A stretch of 7,873 bases of DNA from Balneolaceae bacterium (GCA_007123985.1 SLGA01000069.1:1-7873), one strand, 5' to 3'. Shown: positions 1 to 7,401, counted from the first letter of the stretch. Numbers and translations: made by a program. Notes: generated from the letters alone by a model not told the origin.

Positions 1-924
1 CATGGAGGATTCGGGCTTTTAAATAGGTTTACAATCCCTTCTACTGTTCCTGTGTATGCGATGGGCGAAGGATATATCTATAACATTGAAAAAGAATTCA
101 GAACCGTACCGGATTATTGGACTCCTGATTTGGCGGGTACAGATTACGATGATTTTAGCTTGAATATCGTTTACAGTAAACATGCAGGCGGATATTATGG
201 ACACGTAACGGCATTATCTGAAGAAATTTTAGAACAGGCAGGAGAAATAAAAGAGGGCCGTGGAGTACATAATCATGTGAGAATAAAAATAACAGCGGGT
301 CAGGTTTTGGGATATATCGGGACTCATCCAGGGTTTGATATTGGGATGTACGATTATGAAAGAGAACAGTATTTTGCCAATCCATCTTTGTATGGTCGTG
401 AATACAGGGCGGCGGTTTGTTATACAGACTATTTACCGGAGCACCTGAGAGATGAAATCTGGGAAATTAATCCCCGTACAGCAGAACCGCGATGCGGCAG
501 GGTAGCCTACGACAAAGAGGGAACCCTCGCCGGAAACTGGTTTCTGGAGGGAACAACAGATCTCAGCCAATGGAGCAGACAGTTAATTTTTGCCCGGGAC
601 GATTTATATGGAGACCAGATTACGATTGCCGATGCCAGCCCGCTTCTGGATGGTGATGGAATATTAAACACCGGAAGGCACCCATACGTCTGGTTTGTAA
701 AGGGAAATACCCCGGAACCCGAAAGTATTACTGTAGAATCAGGTTTGGTTAAATATGAAGTAGCAGACCGCTGGGTACTTATAAGAGATGAGTATGCAGA
801 TCCGGCAGGAACGCTGCTGATACAGATGCTTGAGCCTGAGAAAATTGAGTACGAATATTTTGAAGGAAAAACAGCAGATGAAGTATCGGGTTTTACTTCC
901 AATTCAAGAATATATGTTAGATAG
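1..924 (+). CDS. M23/LytM-fold pseudo-peptidase-like protein with unknown C-terminal domain (5' partial)
   Basis: The frame is open from the first base, and the first codons (HGGFGLLN) align with residue 64 onward of the protein at 1870-2982, so the start, and probably a lipoprotein signal, lies outside the window. The GTG at 52 is internal. The 307 visible residues align with that paralog without gaps at about 68% identity (hand count). Residues 1-118 carry the M23/LytM pattern: HGG, VPVYAMGEG, a YYGH tetrad (H68), AGQVLGYIG, then GFDIGMYD. In active M23 enzymes HxGxD and HxH bind zinc. Here the D is G5 and HxH is D113-I-G115, so peptidase activity is unlikely. Residues 130-307 form a second domain with Cys140, Cys165, NPRTAEPRCGRVAYDKEG and GNWF; I do not recognise it as a named family. 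The likely role is envelope-associated binding or scaffolding rather than hydrolysis; this is inference. The stop is TAG at 922-924. Confidence 0.85.
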   Translation, partial: HGGFGLLNRFTIPSTVPVYAMGEGYIYNIEKEFRTVPDYWTPDLAGTDYDDFSLNIVYSKHAGGYYGHVTALSEEILEQAGEIKEGRGVHNHVRIKITAGQVLGYIGTHPGFDIGMYDYEREQYFANPSLYGREYRAAVCYTDYLPEHLRDEIWEINPRTAEPRCGRVAYDKEGTLAGNWFLEGTTDLSQWSRQLIFARDDLYGDQITIADASPLLDGDGILNTGRHPYVWFVKGNTPEPESITVESGLVKYEVADRWVLIRDEYADPAGTLLIQMLEPEKIEYEYFEGKTADEVSGFTSNSRIYVR

Positions 925-1198
925 GTGGCTGTTGAAACTCGACTGTACACCCATTGAGAGATACATTTAAAGGTTTAATATCAGAAAACGGGTAACAACT
1001 AAATGTAAAATCAATCCAGGAAATTAAGGTATCAGTGTGCCGGTAAAATTGCTGTTTTATTCAAGGATGAGATGAATTATTAGATTCCGAGTGCCCAATA
1101 AAGACTTTCTATTTTCCTATTATTTACTCTGTTTACGTTTATGTTATTAACATGGAAATTAAAAAAAGCTTAATAATCCTCACCGAATCCTTCTCTTT
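925..1198. other. intergenic region, 274 nt, no gene seen
   Basis: This is an AT-rich gap between two same-strand genes. I see no convincing short coding frame, tRNA or strong terminator hairpin. Its length leaves room for a promoter for the gene at 1199. The only ordered element noticed is the 13-bp palindrome at 1141-1153, listed separately. Confidence 0.6.
1141..1153. repeat. 13-bp palindrome upstream of the 1199 lipoprotein gene
   Basis: ATGTTA-T-TAACAT is a perfect 6-bp inverted repeat around one central base. It ends 45 nt before the ATG at 1199, a place where a dimeric regulator could bind. AT-rich palindromes of this size also occur by chance, and no second copy was noticed upstream of the gene at 1870. 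Function is unproven. Confidence 0.25.
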
Positions 1199-1795
1199 AT
1201 GAAAGCCATCTATACCCTCTTTAAAACAGTATGTTGCCTGAGTATGATGATGGTATTTATTTTGCTTGCATCAGCTTGCGAAGACCTCCGTACTGAGGGA
1301 AAAGTTACAATTCTTGAACCAGTTCAGCATGTCCTGGATGCAGAAACAGGAACAAATGCCATTGGCGGCGGCAGTGAACAAATACTTGCGCAAACATTTA
1401 CTATTGAAAGGAACGGTAATTTGACCGGTATTTACCTGCCAATTGGGTGTTCAGATGGAAACCTTGAAATTGAAATTCGGAATGTAGAGGCAGATGAGCT
1501 GGGGTCAACCGTACATTCAAGCGAGGTTTTTTCTGCTGATGATATTGTGAGAGATGTTAGAGTATTTCAACTTTTTGCTTTACCATTTTTATCTGTTTCT
1601 GCTGGTGATCAACTGGCTTTTGTTCTACAGAATGAAAGCGGATCGTGTGGCATGGCCCGCGGCCCTGAAGGGGATTCTTACAGGGGAGGCGAAGGTTTTT
1701 ATGATGCCCGCCCAAACGCACCAGGCTGGAGGTCAATCACGATAGGTACAGGAATCCATGATTTGCCATTTTTGATTGTACTTGAAGATGTCTGA
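1199..1795 (+). CDS. lipoprotein with a single beta-sandwich module
   Basis: A 198-aa protein. It begins with a basic-hydrophobic signal (residues 1-26) ending in the lipobox LASAC, with Cys27 as the predicted lipidated residue, so it should be anchored in the envelope. The rest (about 35-198) resembles a jelly-roll or beta-sandwich module found in many secreted bacterial proteins: AQTFTIERNGNLTGIYLPIG, then LEIEIRN, then a hydrophobic stretch ending SVSAGDQLAFVLQNE, then a Gly-rich SYRGGEGFYD segment and a final hydrophobic strand. In such proteins this module is accessory and non-catalytic, often supposed to bind polymer or stabilise; no active-site motif is visible. Cys84 and Cys150 could form a disulfide. 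It lies between two paralogous genes, 74 nt before the second, which suggests co-function or co-expression. ATG 1199 is chosen because it gives a proper signal peptide; there is no Shine-Dalgarno sequence. The beta-sandwich assignment is from pattern memory, not a search. Confidence 0.75.
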   Translation: MKAIYTLFKTVCCLSMMMVFILLASACEDLRTEGKVTILEPVQHVLDAETGTNAIGGGSEQILAQTFTIERNGNLTGIYLPIGCSDGNLEIEIRNVEADELGSTVHSSEVFSADDIVRDVRVFQLFALPFLSVSAGDQLAFVLQNESGSCGMARGPEGDSYRGGEGFYDARPNAPGWRSITIGTGIHDLPFLIVLEDV

Positions 1796-1869
1796 TTTTT
1801 TTATGCAGAATCATGCCTGGTTTTGCCGAAATTTAGATGAGCCCATTACTTTATACAAAAGACAAAAAA

Positions 1870-2982
1870 ATGAAAAGTCAGATAATTTCAATTATAACTG
1901 TATTTAGTTTTGCACTGTTAATCATAACAGCCTGCAAAGAATCATTTTTAGACAGCCTTGATTTGCCTGATGAGGTTGAGCTGACTCACTTGCCAACAGA
2001 CTTATCTCAAATGCTGGATTACGGCCCAATAGGACAAATTCGTGTTATCCCAAAAATGCATGGCGGGTTCAGGCTTCTGAATCCATTTGTACTTCCGGCA
2101 ACAATTCCGGTGTATGCAATGGGAGATGGGTATATCGTGAACATTGAAAAAGAGTTCAGAACCATACCTCCGCACGGCCCTCCCGATTTGGTTGGCACTG
2201 ATTACGATGATTTTACCCTCGATATCGTTTACTCAAAAGATGCTGGTGGGTATTATGGGCATATTTCTGCTCTTCATGAGGATATACTTGATCAGGCAGG
2301 CAGAATAAGAGAAGGGCGCGGAAGGGGCAATGAGGTAAAAATTAAAATATCAGCCGGGCAGATAGTGGGTTACATCGGGCCGCATGAAGGTGTTGATATT
2401 GGAATGTATGATCGTTCGAGGGAGAGTTACTTTGCCAATCCCAAATGGTATAACCGGGATTACAGGTCAACTGTTTGCTATACAGATTATTTACCGACGC
2501 ACCTTGTAGAACAAATCTGGGAAATAAACCCCCGCACGGCAGAACCGAGATGTGGCAGGGTAGCATATGATAAAGAGGGCACCGCAGCAGGTAACTGGTT
2601 TCTGGAAGGTGCGAAGGAAATTACCGAATGGAGCAAGCAATTGGTTTTTGCCCGTCACGAAGTTTATGGTAATCAAATCACCATTGTGGATGCCAGTCCG
2701 CTTGTGGACGGTGATGGAATTCTAAATGATGGAAGAGATCCGTACCTCTGGTTTGTATTAGGTAACGAGCCGGAGCCCGAAAGCATAACTGTTGACTCGG
2801 GAGTGGTAAAATTTGAAGTAGCAGCCCCTTGGAGAATTTTACGATATGGAGATCCGCCGGTAGAGGGAACCGTACTGGTTCAATTGATAGATTCGGAAAC
2901 ACTGCAATATGAATGGTTTGAAGATAAGCTTGCAAGTGAAGTTTCGGGGTTCACCGGCAATTCCAGAATTTATAAGCGGTAA
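1870..2982 (+). CDS. lipoprotein with degenerate M23/LytM fold and unknown C-terminal domain
   Basis: A 370-aa protein. ATG 1870 is preferred over the in-frame ATG 1837 because it gives a compact lipoprotein signal (MKSQIIS...LIITAC, Cys22); the 11 extra residues from 1837 would put charged residues before it. After a linker (23-60), residues 64-181 follow the M23 peptidase pattern: HGGFR (H64), IPVYAMGDG, YYGH (H131), AGQIVGYIG, then GVDIGMYD. Active M23 enzymes need HxGxD and HxH for zinc. Here the Asp is Arg68 and HxH reads D176-I-G178, so two of three zinc ligands are lost and the protein is probably a non-catalytic member, as LytM-fold EnvC and NlpD are in cell division. Residues 190-370 form a conserved domain I cannot name, with Cys203, Cys228, NPRTAEPRCGRVAYDKEG, GNWF and VSGFTGNSRIY. 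It is the full-length paralog of the gene at 1-924. Its role, probably periplasmic or surface, is inferred. Confidence 0.85.
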   Translation: MKSQIISIITVFSFALLIITACKESFLDSLDLPDEVELTHLPTDLSQMLDYGPIGQIRVIPKMHGGFRLLNPFVLPATIPVYAMGDGYIVNIEKEFRTIPPHGPPDLVGTDYDDFTLDIVYSKDAGGYYGHISALHEDILDQAGRIREGRGRGNEVKIKISAGQIVGYIGPHEGVDIGMYDRSRESYFANPKWYNRDYRSTVCYTDYLPTHLVEQIWEINPRTAEPRCGRVAYDKEGTAAGNWFLEGAKEITEWSKQLVFARHEVYGNQITIVDASPLVDGDGILNDGRDPYLWFVLGNEPEPESITVDSGVVKFEVAAPWRILRYGDPPVEGTVLVQLIDSETLQYEWFEDKLASEVSGFTGNSRIYKR

Positions 2983-3059
2983 CAGGTGTACGTTCATCAA
3001 AACCTTGCTAATCGATAAATACACTCCATCTATGAGAAAACGGCCTGAATTTCGCTGAT

Positions 3060-3839
3060 TTAGTAGTTGAAAATGTAAAGTTTCCGGTTAGAATCTGAAC
3101 ATATAAAAACGAGTCGTTCATCAGCTTTTACGGCTATTCCCTCCGGATCAAAAACAGGAATATCGTACGCTTTGAGTGGATTTCCATTAAGATCGGTAAC
3201 CACTATTTTTTCGGATGAGTCACTCACAATCCAGAGGGTATTCTCAGCGATGTTGTAACTGATCCCCGAGAGATCTTCTACTTCAAAAATTCCCGTGAAA
3301 TTAATGTTGGTGGTTTGGATGATCTCCATTTGCGGATTCAATTCATGCAACTGTCTTGGGTTTGCCTCATTTACTACATAAAAATGTCCGGAATTCGGAT
3401 TTACAGTGATCCCTTCAAGCCCGTCATTTTCGATCTCACCCTGTATCTCTAACTGTATTCGATTCAATTCTTCACCGGTGCGCGAAATATTAACTATTTG
3501 CCTGAGTCTCTCCTCAACTACCCAGAGAGTATGGTCATTTGGATCCACAATAATCCCTTCAAGATCATCGCTATCCATCGCAATCTGTTCAACGATTTCT
3601 CCTTGATATGTTATTCTGTAAATACCTCTGCCGGGATTATCACTCACCACCCACAGTGTTTCTCCGTCGGGATCGAGTGCGAGCCCCGAGGGATCTCTGA
3701 TATCAAGCGTAAATTCTGCAAGAAGCGTGATCTCTTCATAAATATCGTCTGGAGCAACCGGTGGTTGATTTTCTGAACAGGATGTCCAGATAAGGAAGAA
3801 GAAGCAAATCAAGAAAAAGAGTCGATAAGTACTGTACAT
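3060..3839 (-). CDS. SdiA-regulated (YjiK-like) beta-propeller lipoprotein
   Basis: A 259-aa protein from ATG 3839. The frame stays open to 3995, overlapping the kinase 3' end, but the internal Met gives a clear signal peptide (MYSTYRLFFLICFFFLIWTS, Cys21), so the long form is unlikely. The lipobox has Trp at -3, which is unusual, so lipidation is probable but not certain. Five blade repeats are visible, each starting (D/G)(P/L)(S/E)GI or a close variant and followed by a (L/F)x(V/I)(V/C)xx strand: at residues 49 (DPSGLALDPDGETLWVVSD), 92 (DLEGIIVDP), 140 (GLEGITVNP), 189 (DLSGISYN) and 231 (DPEGIAVKA). Spacing is 42-49 residues. This is the pattern of the SdiA-regulated/YjiK family, whose biochemical role is unknown. 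The gene lies 103 nt downstream of the kinase on the same strand, so it may be the last gene of the sigma-kinase operon and act outside the membrane near the kinase's TPR domain. That link is inference. Confidence 0.8.
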   Translation of the reverse strand: MYSTYRLFFLICFFFLIWTSCSENQPPVAPDDIYEEITLLAEFTLDIRDPSGLALDPDGETLWVVSDNPGRGIYRITYQGEIVEQIAMDSDDLEGIIVDPNDHTLWVVEERLRQIVNISRTGEELNRIQLEIQGEIENDGLEGITVNPNSGHFYVVNEANPRQLHELNPQMEIIQTTNINFTGIFEVEDLSGISYNIAENTLWIVSDSSEKIVVTDLNGNPLKAYDIPVFDPEGIAVKADERLVFICSDSNRKLYIFNY

Positions 3840-3942
3840 CAGCAGGTTATATTCCGAAAATTGATGCTGTTTGAGTATGTGTAAGCGTATAGAAGTATAA
3901 CCAATTAAAAGAGTATCAGCACATGGGTTTATCAGATTATAA

Positions 3943-6708
3943 CTACTCAGATTGGGTGAGTGTTCCTCCGGGAAAGATGGTGAATCTGTTTTCAATCATA
4001 TCAATATAGGGGTGCTCATGTGCATCATTTTCCAAAAACAGTTGTTCTGCCTTTTTAAGATGCTGCATAGCAAATTCAGTTTGTCCCATAGCATCCATTG
4101 CCATAGCAATATAAATGTTTATCAGTGCTGAAGTAGCAAACTGTCCGGGAGGAATGGGCAGCTGAAGGGCACTGTTGAATGATAATATGGCATCTTCAAA
4201 CCTGCCATGAGCCATAGAGCAAATACCATCGGCCTGATAGAACGCAAGGTTATCGTCGGTGTTCATGAATTCTGTTTCAGCGAGATCAAGACGGTGTTTT
4301 ATTGCTGCCAAATGATTTGCTCCCTCTGATAGATTACCATTTTGGCAAAAAATCCTTGCAATATTTGCTTCAACCAGGGATAAACGCCCCGGCATTGGGG
4401 GTTGAAGATTTTCCAACAGATTTTTCGTGTGCTCCAGTACGGGTAACGCTTCATCCCACCGCTGGGCGGCAACCAGAATTTCAGCCTGATTAAAATGGAG
4501 CCAGACATACTCATCAAGATTTTCACGCTCTGTTGCCGCAGCCCACTGTTCACTACTGAAACGGGCTGTTTGCAGAGCCTCGTTAAATTGGCCGGTGTAT
4601 CGCCGGAGCCTGGCAAGAGTATGCAGTGCAGCACCGCGATATTCGCTCGGTTGATCATTGAAGATTTCATCATAAATAACCAGTACTTCTGAAAGAGTTT
4701 CCTCAGCATCAGTAAAATGCCCAAGCTGAACCTGGGTTAAAGCAGTATTTGCAAGTGAAACGGTATAGTTAAGGCTTGTTGCTCCGTGTAAATTTTTTGA
4801 ATGTGTATTTAATGCGATTCTGGCTTCAAGTGATTTTTCGAACTCATTTGTCAGGTTATAAAGAATACCGGTATCCCATAGTAATCGGTTTATTAAGTGG
4901 GGTTGGTATTCCACTCCATTGAAAACATTTTTAATGTGCGGTTGCATCAGTTTTTCGGCCTGCGCATACTCACCGTTCTGTAAACGTATCCGTGCAATAT
5001 CCAAAGCCAGACGGAGCTCGTTATCAGAGGTCATCATCTCAGCCGGTATCAGTTGATAAGATTTCAGAAGGGATGCCTCTGCCTGATCGACTTTACGTTG
5101 TCTTAGGGATATACGGCTATGCAGATGCCAGGCTGCAATGAGTTGATCTTTGCTGTTCAAAGTGTCGTTTTCAATAAGTTCAATTGCCGTATTGGTGAGC
5201 TCAAGGGCTCTTTCAAGGCGATTTTGCGGCTCATAGATGGAAGCAATTACCGTTAGCATATCAGCCCGAATGGCGGAGTTGCCGCTTTCGGGATCAAGGG
5301 CGCGTTCAACCCCGGCCTCCAGCAACTGTTCTGTTGTGGGTAGTTCGTCCTGTGGGCGATCGGGAATATTTGCCCGAAACATATCTACAAGAAACGATCG
5401 CAGAGTATTAGATCGCTCGAGCTCGGCCTGAACCTGTTCCGACATTTCAAGAGCTCGGTCACGCTCCTGAGCCGTAATCGCTTGTTGATTGATAAGCAGA
5501 GTGATGAATCCGGTCAATATCAACAGAAAAACGGTTGCAGCTATAACACCGGTTCGGTGCCGTTGTACAAATTTTCGTATTCGATAACTTTTAGTTGCCG
5601 GTCTGGCGGATATTGGAACTCCCGTTAGGTAGCGAGTTATATCTTCAGCCAGATCCCGAACCGTCAGATAGCGCTTGCCAGGTTCCTTTCTGAGTGCTTT
5701 CAGGCAGATAATATCCAGATCGCCTCTTAATTCAGAAGGAGAAATAGTATGGAGAGTGCACTTTTCGGATGGTTTAGCCGGTTCCTGCTCCTGAATAATT
5801 TGATTAATCTCGAAAAAAGTTTTGGTACTCAGGTCGAACGGTCGCACTCCGGTAAGAAGCTCATAAAGCAGTACTCCAAGGCTATATACATCAACGGAAG
5901 TGGTGACCGGTTCTTTACGGAACTGTTCCGGCGCTGCATATTCCGGTGTAAGCAAGGGAGCTCCGGTTCGGGTGAGTGGTATAGCAGAACCATCTTCATT
6001 AAGTAATTTTGCAATACCAAAATCGAGAAGTTTTACCCTTCCGTCCGGCGTAATAAGAATATTTGCCGGTTTCAGATCCCGGTGGAGTATTAGGTTTTGG
6101 TGTGCATAATTTACTGTATCACAAATAGTAAGAAAGAGCCTAAGCCGTGCTCTGAGCCCGATATTTTTTTGATTGCAATACTCATTTAGATGCTGTCCGT
6201 TTACAAGTTCCATGACCATGTAGGGCCAGCCTTCCGGAGTTATACCGCCGTCAAATACTGTTGCGATGTTGGGATGGTTTAAAGATGCCAATATCTGCCG
6301 TTCTTCCCGAAGCCTTCTGAACCGATCTTCACGGTCGGCACCAAACGGCTGCATAATCTTTATAGCCACATTCTGATCGAACTCACCGTCTGTTCGCCGG
6401 GCCTTATATACAACACTCATTCCGCCACGGCCAATTTCATCAGAAATCTTATATCGGTCTATTTCAACAGGATGATTCTTTAAACTGTCAGCAATAGTGT
6501 GGATTGTTTGATTGGAAGTGAGTAAACCATCGATGCCTGAATCCAGAAACTCTGGCGCAGTTTTTTCTGCACGGAGAAGTGCGAAAATTTCTTTTTTTAA
6601 AGCGTCATCCTGAATTTCAGTTTCAATGAACCGCTTAACGTCCTCTTCATTGAGGTCGAAAGTTTTATCAAGTATCTCTTCTATTCGCTGCCATGATTTT
6701 TTGTCCAT
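3943..6708 (-). CDS. membrane Ser/Thr protein kinase with C-terminal TPR array
   Basis: A 921-aa PknB-type kinase that should phosphorylate Ser/Thr in target proteins. Residues 1-80 are the helical N-terminal segment usual for TPR kinases (MDKKSWQRIEEILDKTFDLN), which supports ATG 6708 as start. The kinase domain spans about 86-365 with all key residues: glycine loop GRGGMSVV (93-100), VAIK Lys117, Glu135 or Glu136 before the RQIL helix, HRDLKPAN (209-216, Asp211), DFG (229-231) and APE (259-261). It is therefore predicted active. A basic juxtamembrane stretch (ARPATKSYRIRKFVQRHR) precedes one membrane helix at about 388-407. A likely coiled coil (411-436) and about 8-10 TPR-like helix pairs (about 483-893) follow; if the helix is a simple span these lie outside the cytoplasm. 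TPRs bind peptides, so this part may sense or scaffold. The gene starts 63 nt after the ECF sigma gene, without a Shine-Dalgarno sequence. The sigma factor is the obvious candidate substrate (inference). Confidence 0.95.
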   Translation of the reverse strand: MDKKSWQRIEEILDKTFDLNEEDVKRFIETEIQDDALKKEIFALLRAEKTAPEFLDSGIDGLLTSNQTIHTIADSLKNHPVEIDRYKISDEIGRGGMSVVYKARRTDGEFDQNVAIKIMQPFGADREDRFRRLREERQILASLNHPNIATVFDGGITPEGWPYMVMELVNGQHLNEYCNQKNIGLRARLRLFLTICDTVNYAHQNLILHRDLKPANILITPDGRVKLLDFGIAKLLNEDGSAIPLTRTGAPLLTPEYAAPEQFRKEPVTTSVDVYSLGVLLYELLTGVRPFDLSTKTFFEINQIIQEQEPAKPSEKCTLHTISPSELRGDLDIICLKALRKEPGKRYLTVRDLAEDITRYLTGVPISARPATKSYRIRKFVQRHRTGVIAATVFLLILTGFITLLINQQAITAQERDRALEMSEQVQAELERSNTLRSFLVDMFRANIPDRPQDELPTTEQLLEAGVERALDPESGNSAIRADMLTVIASIYEPQNRLERALELTNTAIELIENDTLNSKDQLIAAWHLHSRISLRQRKVDQAEASLLKSYQLIPAEMMTSDNELRLALDIARIRLQNGEYAQAEKLMQPHIKNVFNGVEYQPHLINRLLWDTGILYNLTNEFEKSLEARIALNTHSKNLHGATSLNYTVSLANTALTQVQLGHFTDAEETLSEVLVIYDEIFNDQPSEYRGAALHTLARLRRYTGQFNEALQTARFSSEQWAAATERENLDEYVWLHFNQAEILVAAQRWDEALPVLEHTKNLLENLQPPMPGRLSLVEANIARIFCQNGNLSEGANHLAAIKHRLDLAETEFMNTDDNLAFYQADGICSMAHGRFEDAILSFNSALQLPIPPGQFATSALINIYIAMAMDAMGQTEFAMQHLKKAEQLFLENDAHEHPYIDMIENRFTIFPGGTLTQSE

Positions 6709-6738
6709 AGCAAAATTGAGTGGAGTTTATCTATATCC

Positions 6739-6756
6739 GCCGGTATCTATTCCGGC
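6739..6756 (-). repeat. small GC hairpin in the sigma-kinase gap
   Basis: GCCGG and CCGGC form a perfect 5-bp stem around an 8-nt AT-rich loop, in the 63-nt gap after the sigma stop codon and 31 nt before the kinase ATG. The surrounding sequence also has an overlapping GCCGGTA direct repeat (6739-6745 and 6755-6761). It is not followed by a T-run on the coding strand, so it is not a typical terminator. It could tune kinase expression or simply be chance. Confidence 0.3.
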
Positions 6757-6771
6757 CGGTAATCAGCAAAT

Positions 6772-7341
6772 TTATTTCGGACCGGATAATTCCCTTGAAA
6801 GCCACATACGGGCTTTTCTCCAGTCATTCCTGACCGTTCGGTCAGTTACACCGAGATATAAAGCAATCTCATCATCATTCATGGCAGCAAAGAATTTGCA
6901 TTCTACTACAACACTTAGTCTGCTGTTCAGTTTTTCGAGTTTTGAAAGGGCAAGGTCAAGATCAATAAGTTCGAGGCGGTGTTCTGTTCCGGATATTATT
7001 TCTTCACTGAGAGTTTGGTCTAAAACACTTCCGCCTCTTTTTTGAGCGGTTTTTTTTCTGTAGTAATCCACGAGAATCTGGCGCATTACCTTACCGCACA
7101 AAGCAAAAAAATGAACTCTGTTTTCTAATGTGAGTTTCTCTTTGTTAAACATTTTCAGGTACGCCTCGTGAACCAGCGCTGTTGTATTGATGGTATCTGA
7201 ATTGCTTAATTCCCTAAGATAGAAGTGAGCCATTTGTTGTAGTTCATCGTAAACAATATCAAACAGGCTGTTTACCGATGCAGAGTCACCGTTTCCGGCA
7301 TCTTTCAACAACATTGTAACAGTTTTTTGGTTGTGGCTCAT
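6772..7341 (-). CDS. ECF-type RNA polymerase sigma factor (Sigma70_ECF, TIGR02999-like)
   Basis: A 189-aa sigma factor that should direct RNA polymerase to a specific regulon. The frame is open upstream to 7503, but the family N-terminus fits ATG 7341 (MSHNQKTVTMLLKDAGNGD); the upstream extension would overlap the glycosyltransferase gene. Region 2 spans about 8-100: helix DELQQMAHFYLREL, then region 2.2 as TINTTALVHEAYLKMF (51-65), then HFFALCGKVMRQILVDYYRKKTAQKRGG. Region 4 spans about 127-185 with the helix-turn-helix MNDDEIALYLGVTDRTVRNDWRKARMWL. This is the TALVHEAYL family common in Rhodothermota, Planctomycetota and Acidobacteriota. Region 2.2 has N52-T53-T54-A55 where classical ECFs have acidic DAED residues that contact core polymerase. 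No anti-sigma gene is adjacent; the next gene is a Ser/Thr kinase 63 nt downstream, so phosphorylation control is plausible (inference from the EcfP/PknT precedent). A TATAAT hexamer on this strand (7379-7384) is a possible -10 element, but no good -35 was found. Confidence 0.93.
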   Translation of the reverse strand: MSHNQKTVTMLLKDAGNGDSASVNSLFDIVYDELQQMAHFYLRELSNSDTINTTALVHEAYLKMFNKEKLTLENRVHFFALCGKVMRQILVDYYRKKTAQKRGGSVLDQTLSEEIISGTEHRLELIDLDLALSKLEKLNSRLSVVVECKFFAAMNDDEIALYLGVTDRTVRNDWRKARMWLSRELSGPK

Positions 7342-7401
7342 CTGGTTGGATTGGGATTCTCTAAATCTTAGTGGAAGAATTATAATTAAAACAACTTTAT
7401 A

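Noticed and set aside
507..950. 147-codon open frame on the - strand
   Set aside because: It is antisense to a clearly conserved paralogous gene and has low-complexity Ser/Tyr-rich composition typical of a shadow frame.
1134..1141. TACGTTTA as a Bacteroidota-type -7 promoter element (TAnnTTTG)
   Set aside because: The last base does not match and there is no TTG at the expected upstream distance.
1837..1869. Earlier ATG for the full-length pseudo-peptidase
   Set aside because: It adds 11 residues including several charged ones before a normal lipoprotein signal peptide; ATG 1870 is the better start.
1..2982. Active M23 endopeptidase annotation for the two paralogs
   Set aside because: The fold motifs fit but the HxGxD Asp and both His of HxH are missing, so a plain peptidase label would mislead.
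2983..3059. Bidirectional terminator in the convergent gap
   Set aside because: I looked for a hairpin with flanking A/T runs and found none convincing.
3840..3995. N-terminal extension of the propeller lipoprotein, overlapping the kinase 3' end
   Set aside because: The extension has no signal-peptide character, while Met at 3839 starts directly at a hydrophobic signal ending in Cys.
6626..7045. 139-codon open frame on the + strand
   Set aside because: It spans the 5' end of the kinase gene and the 3' part of the sigma gene in antisense, is Ser-rich and matches no family.
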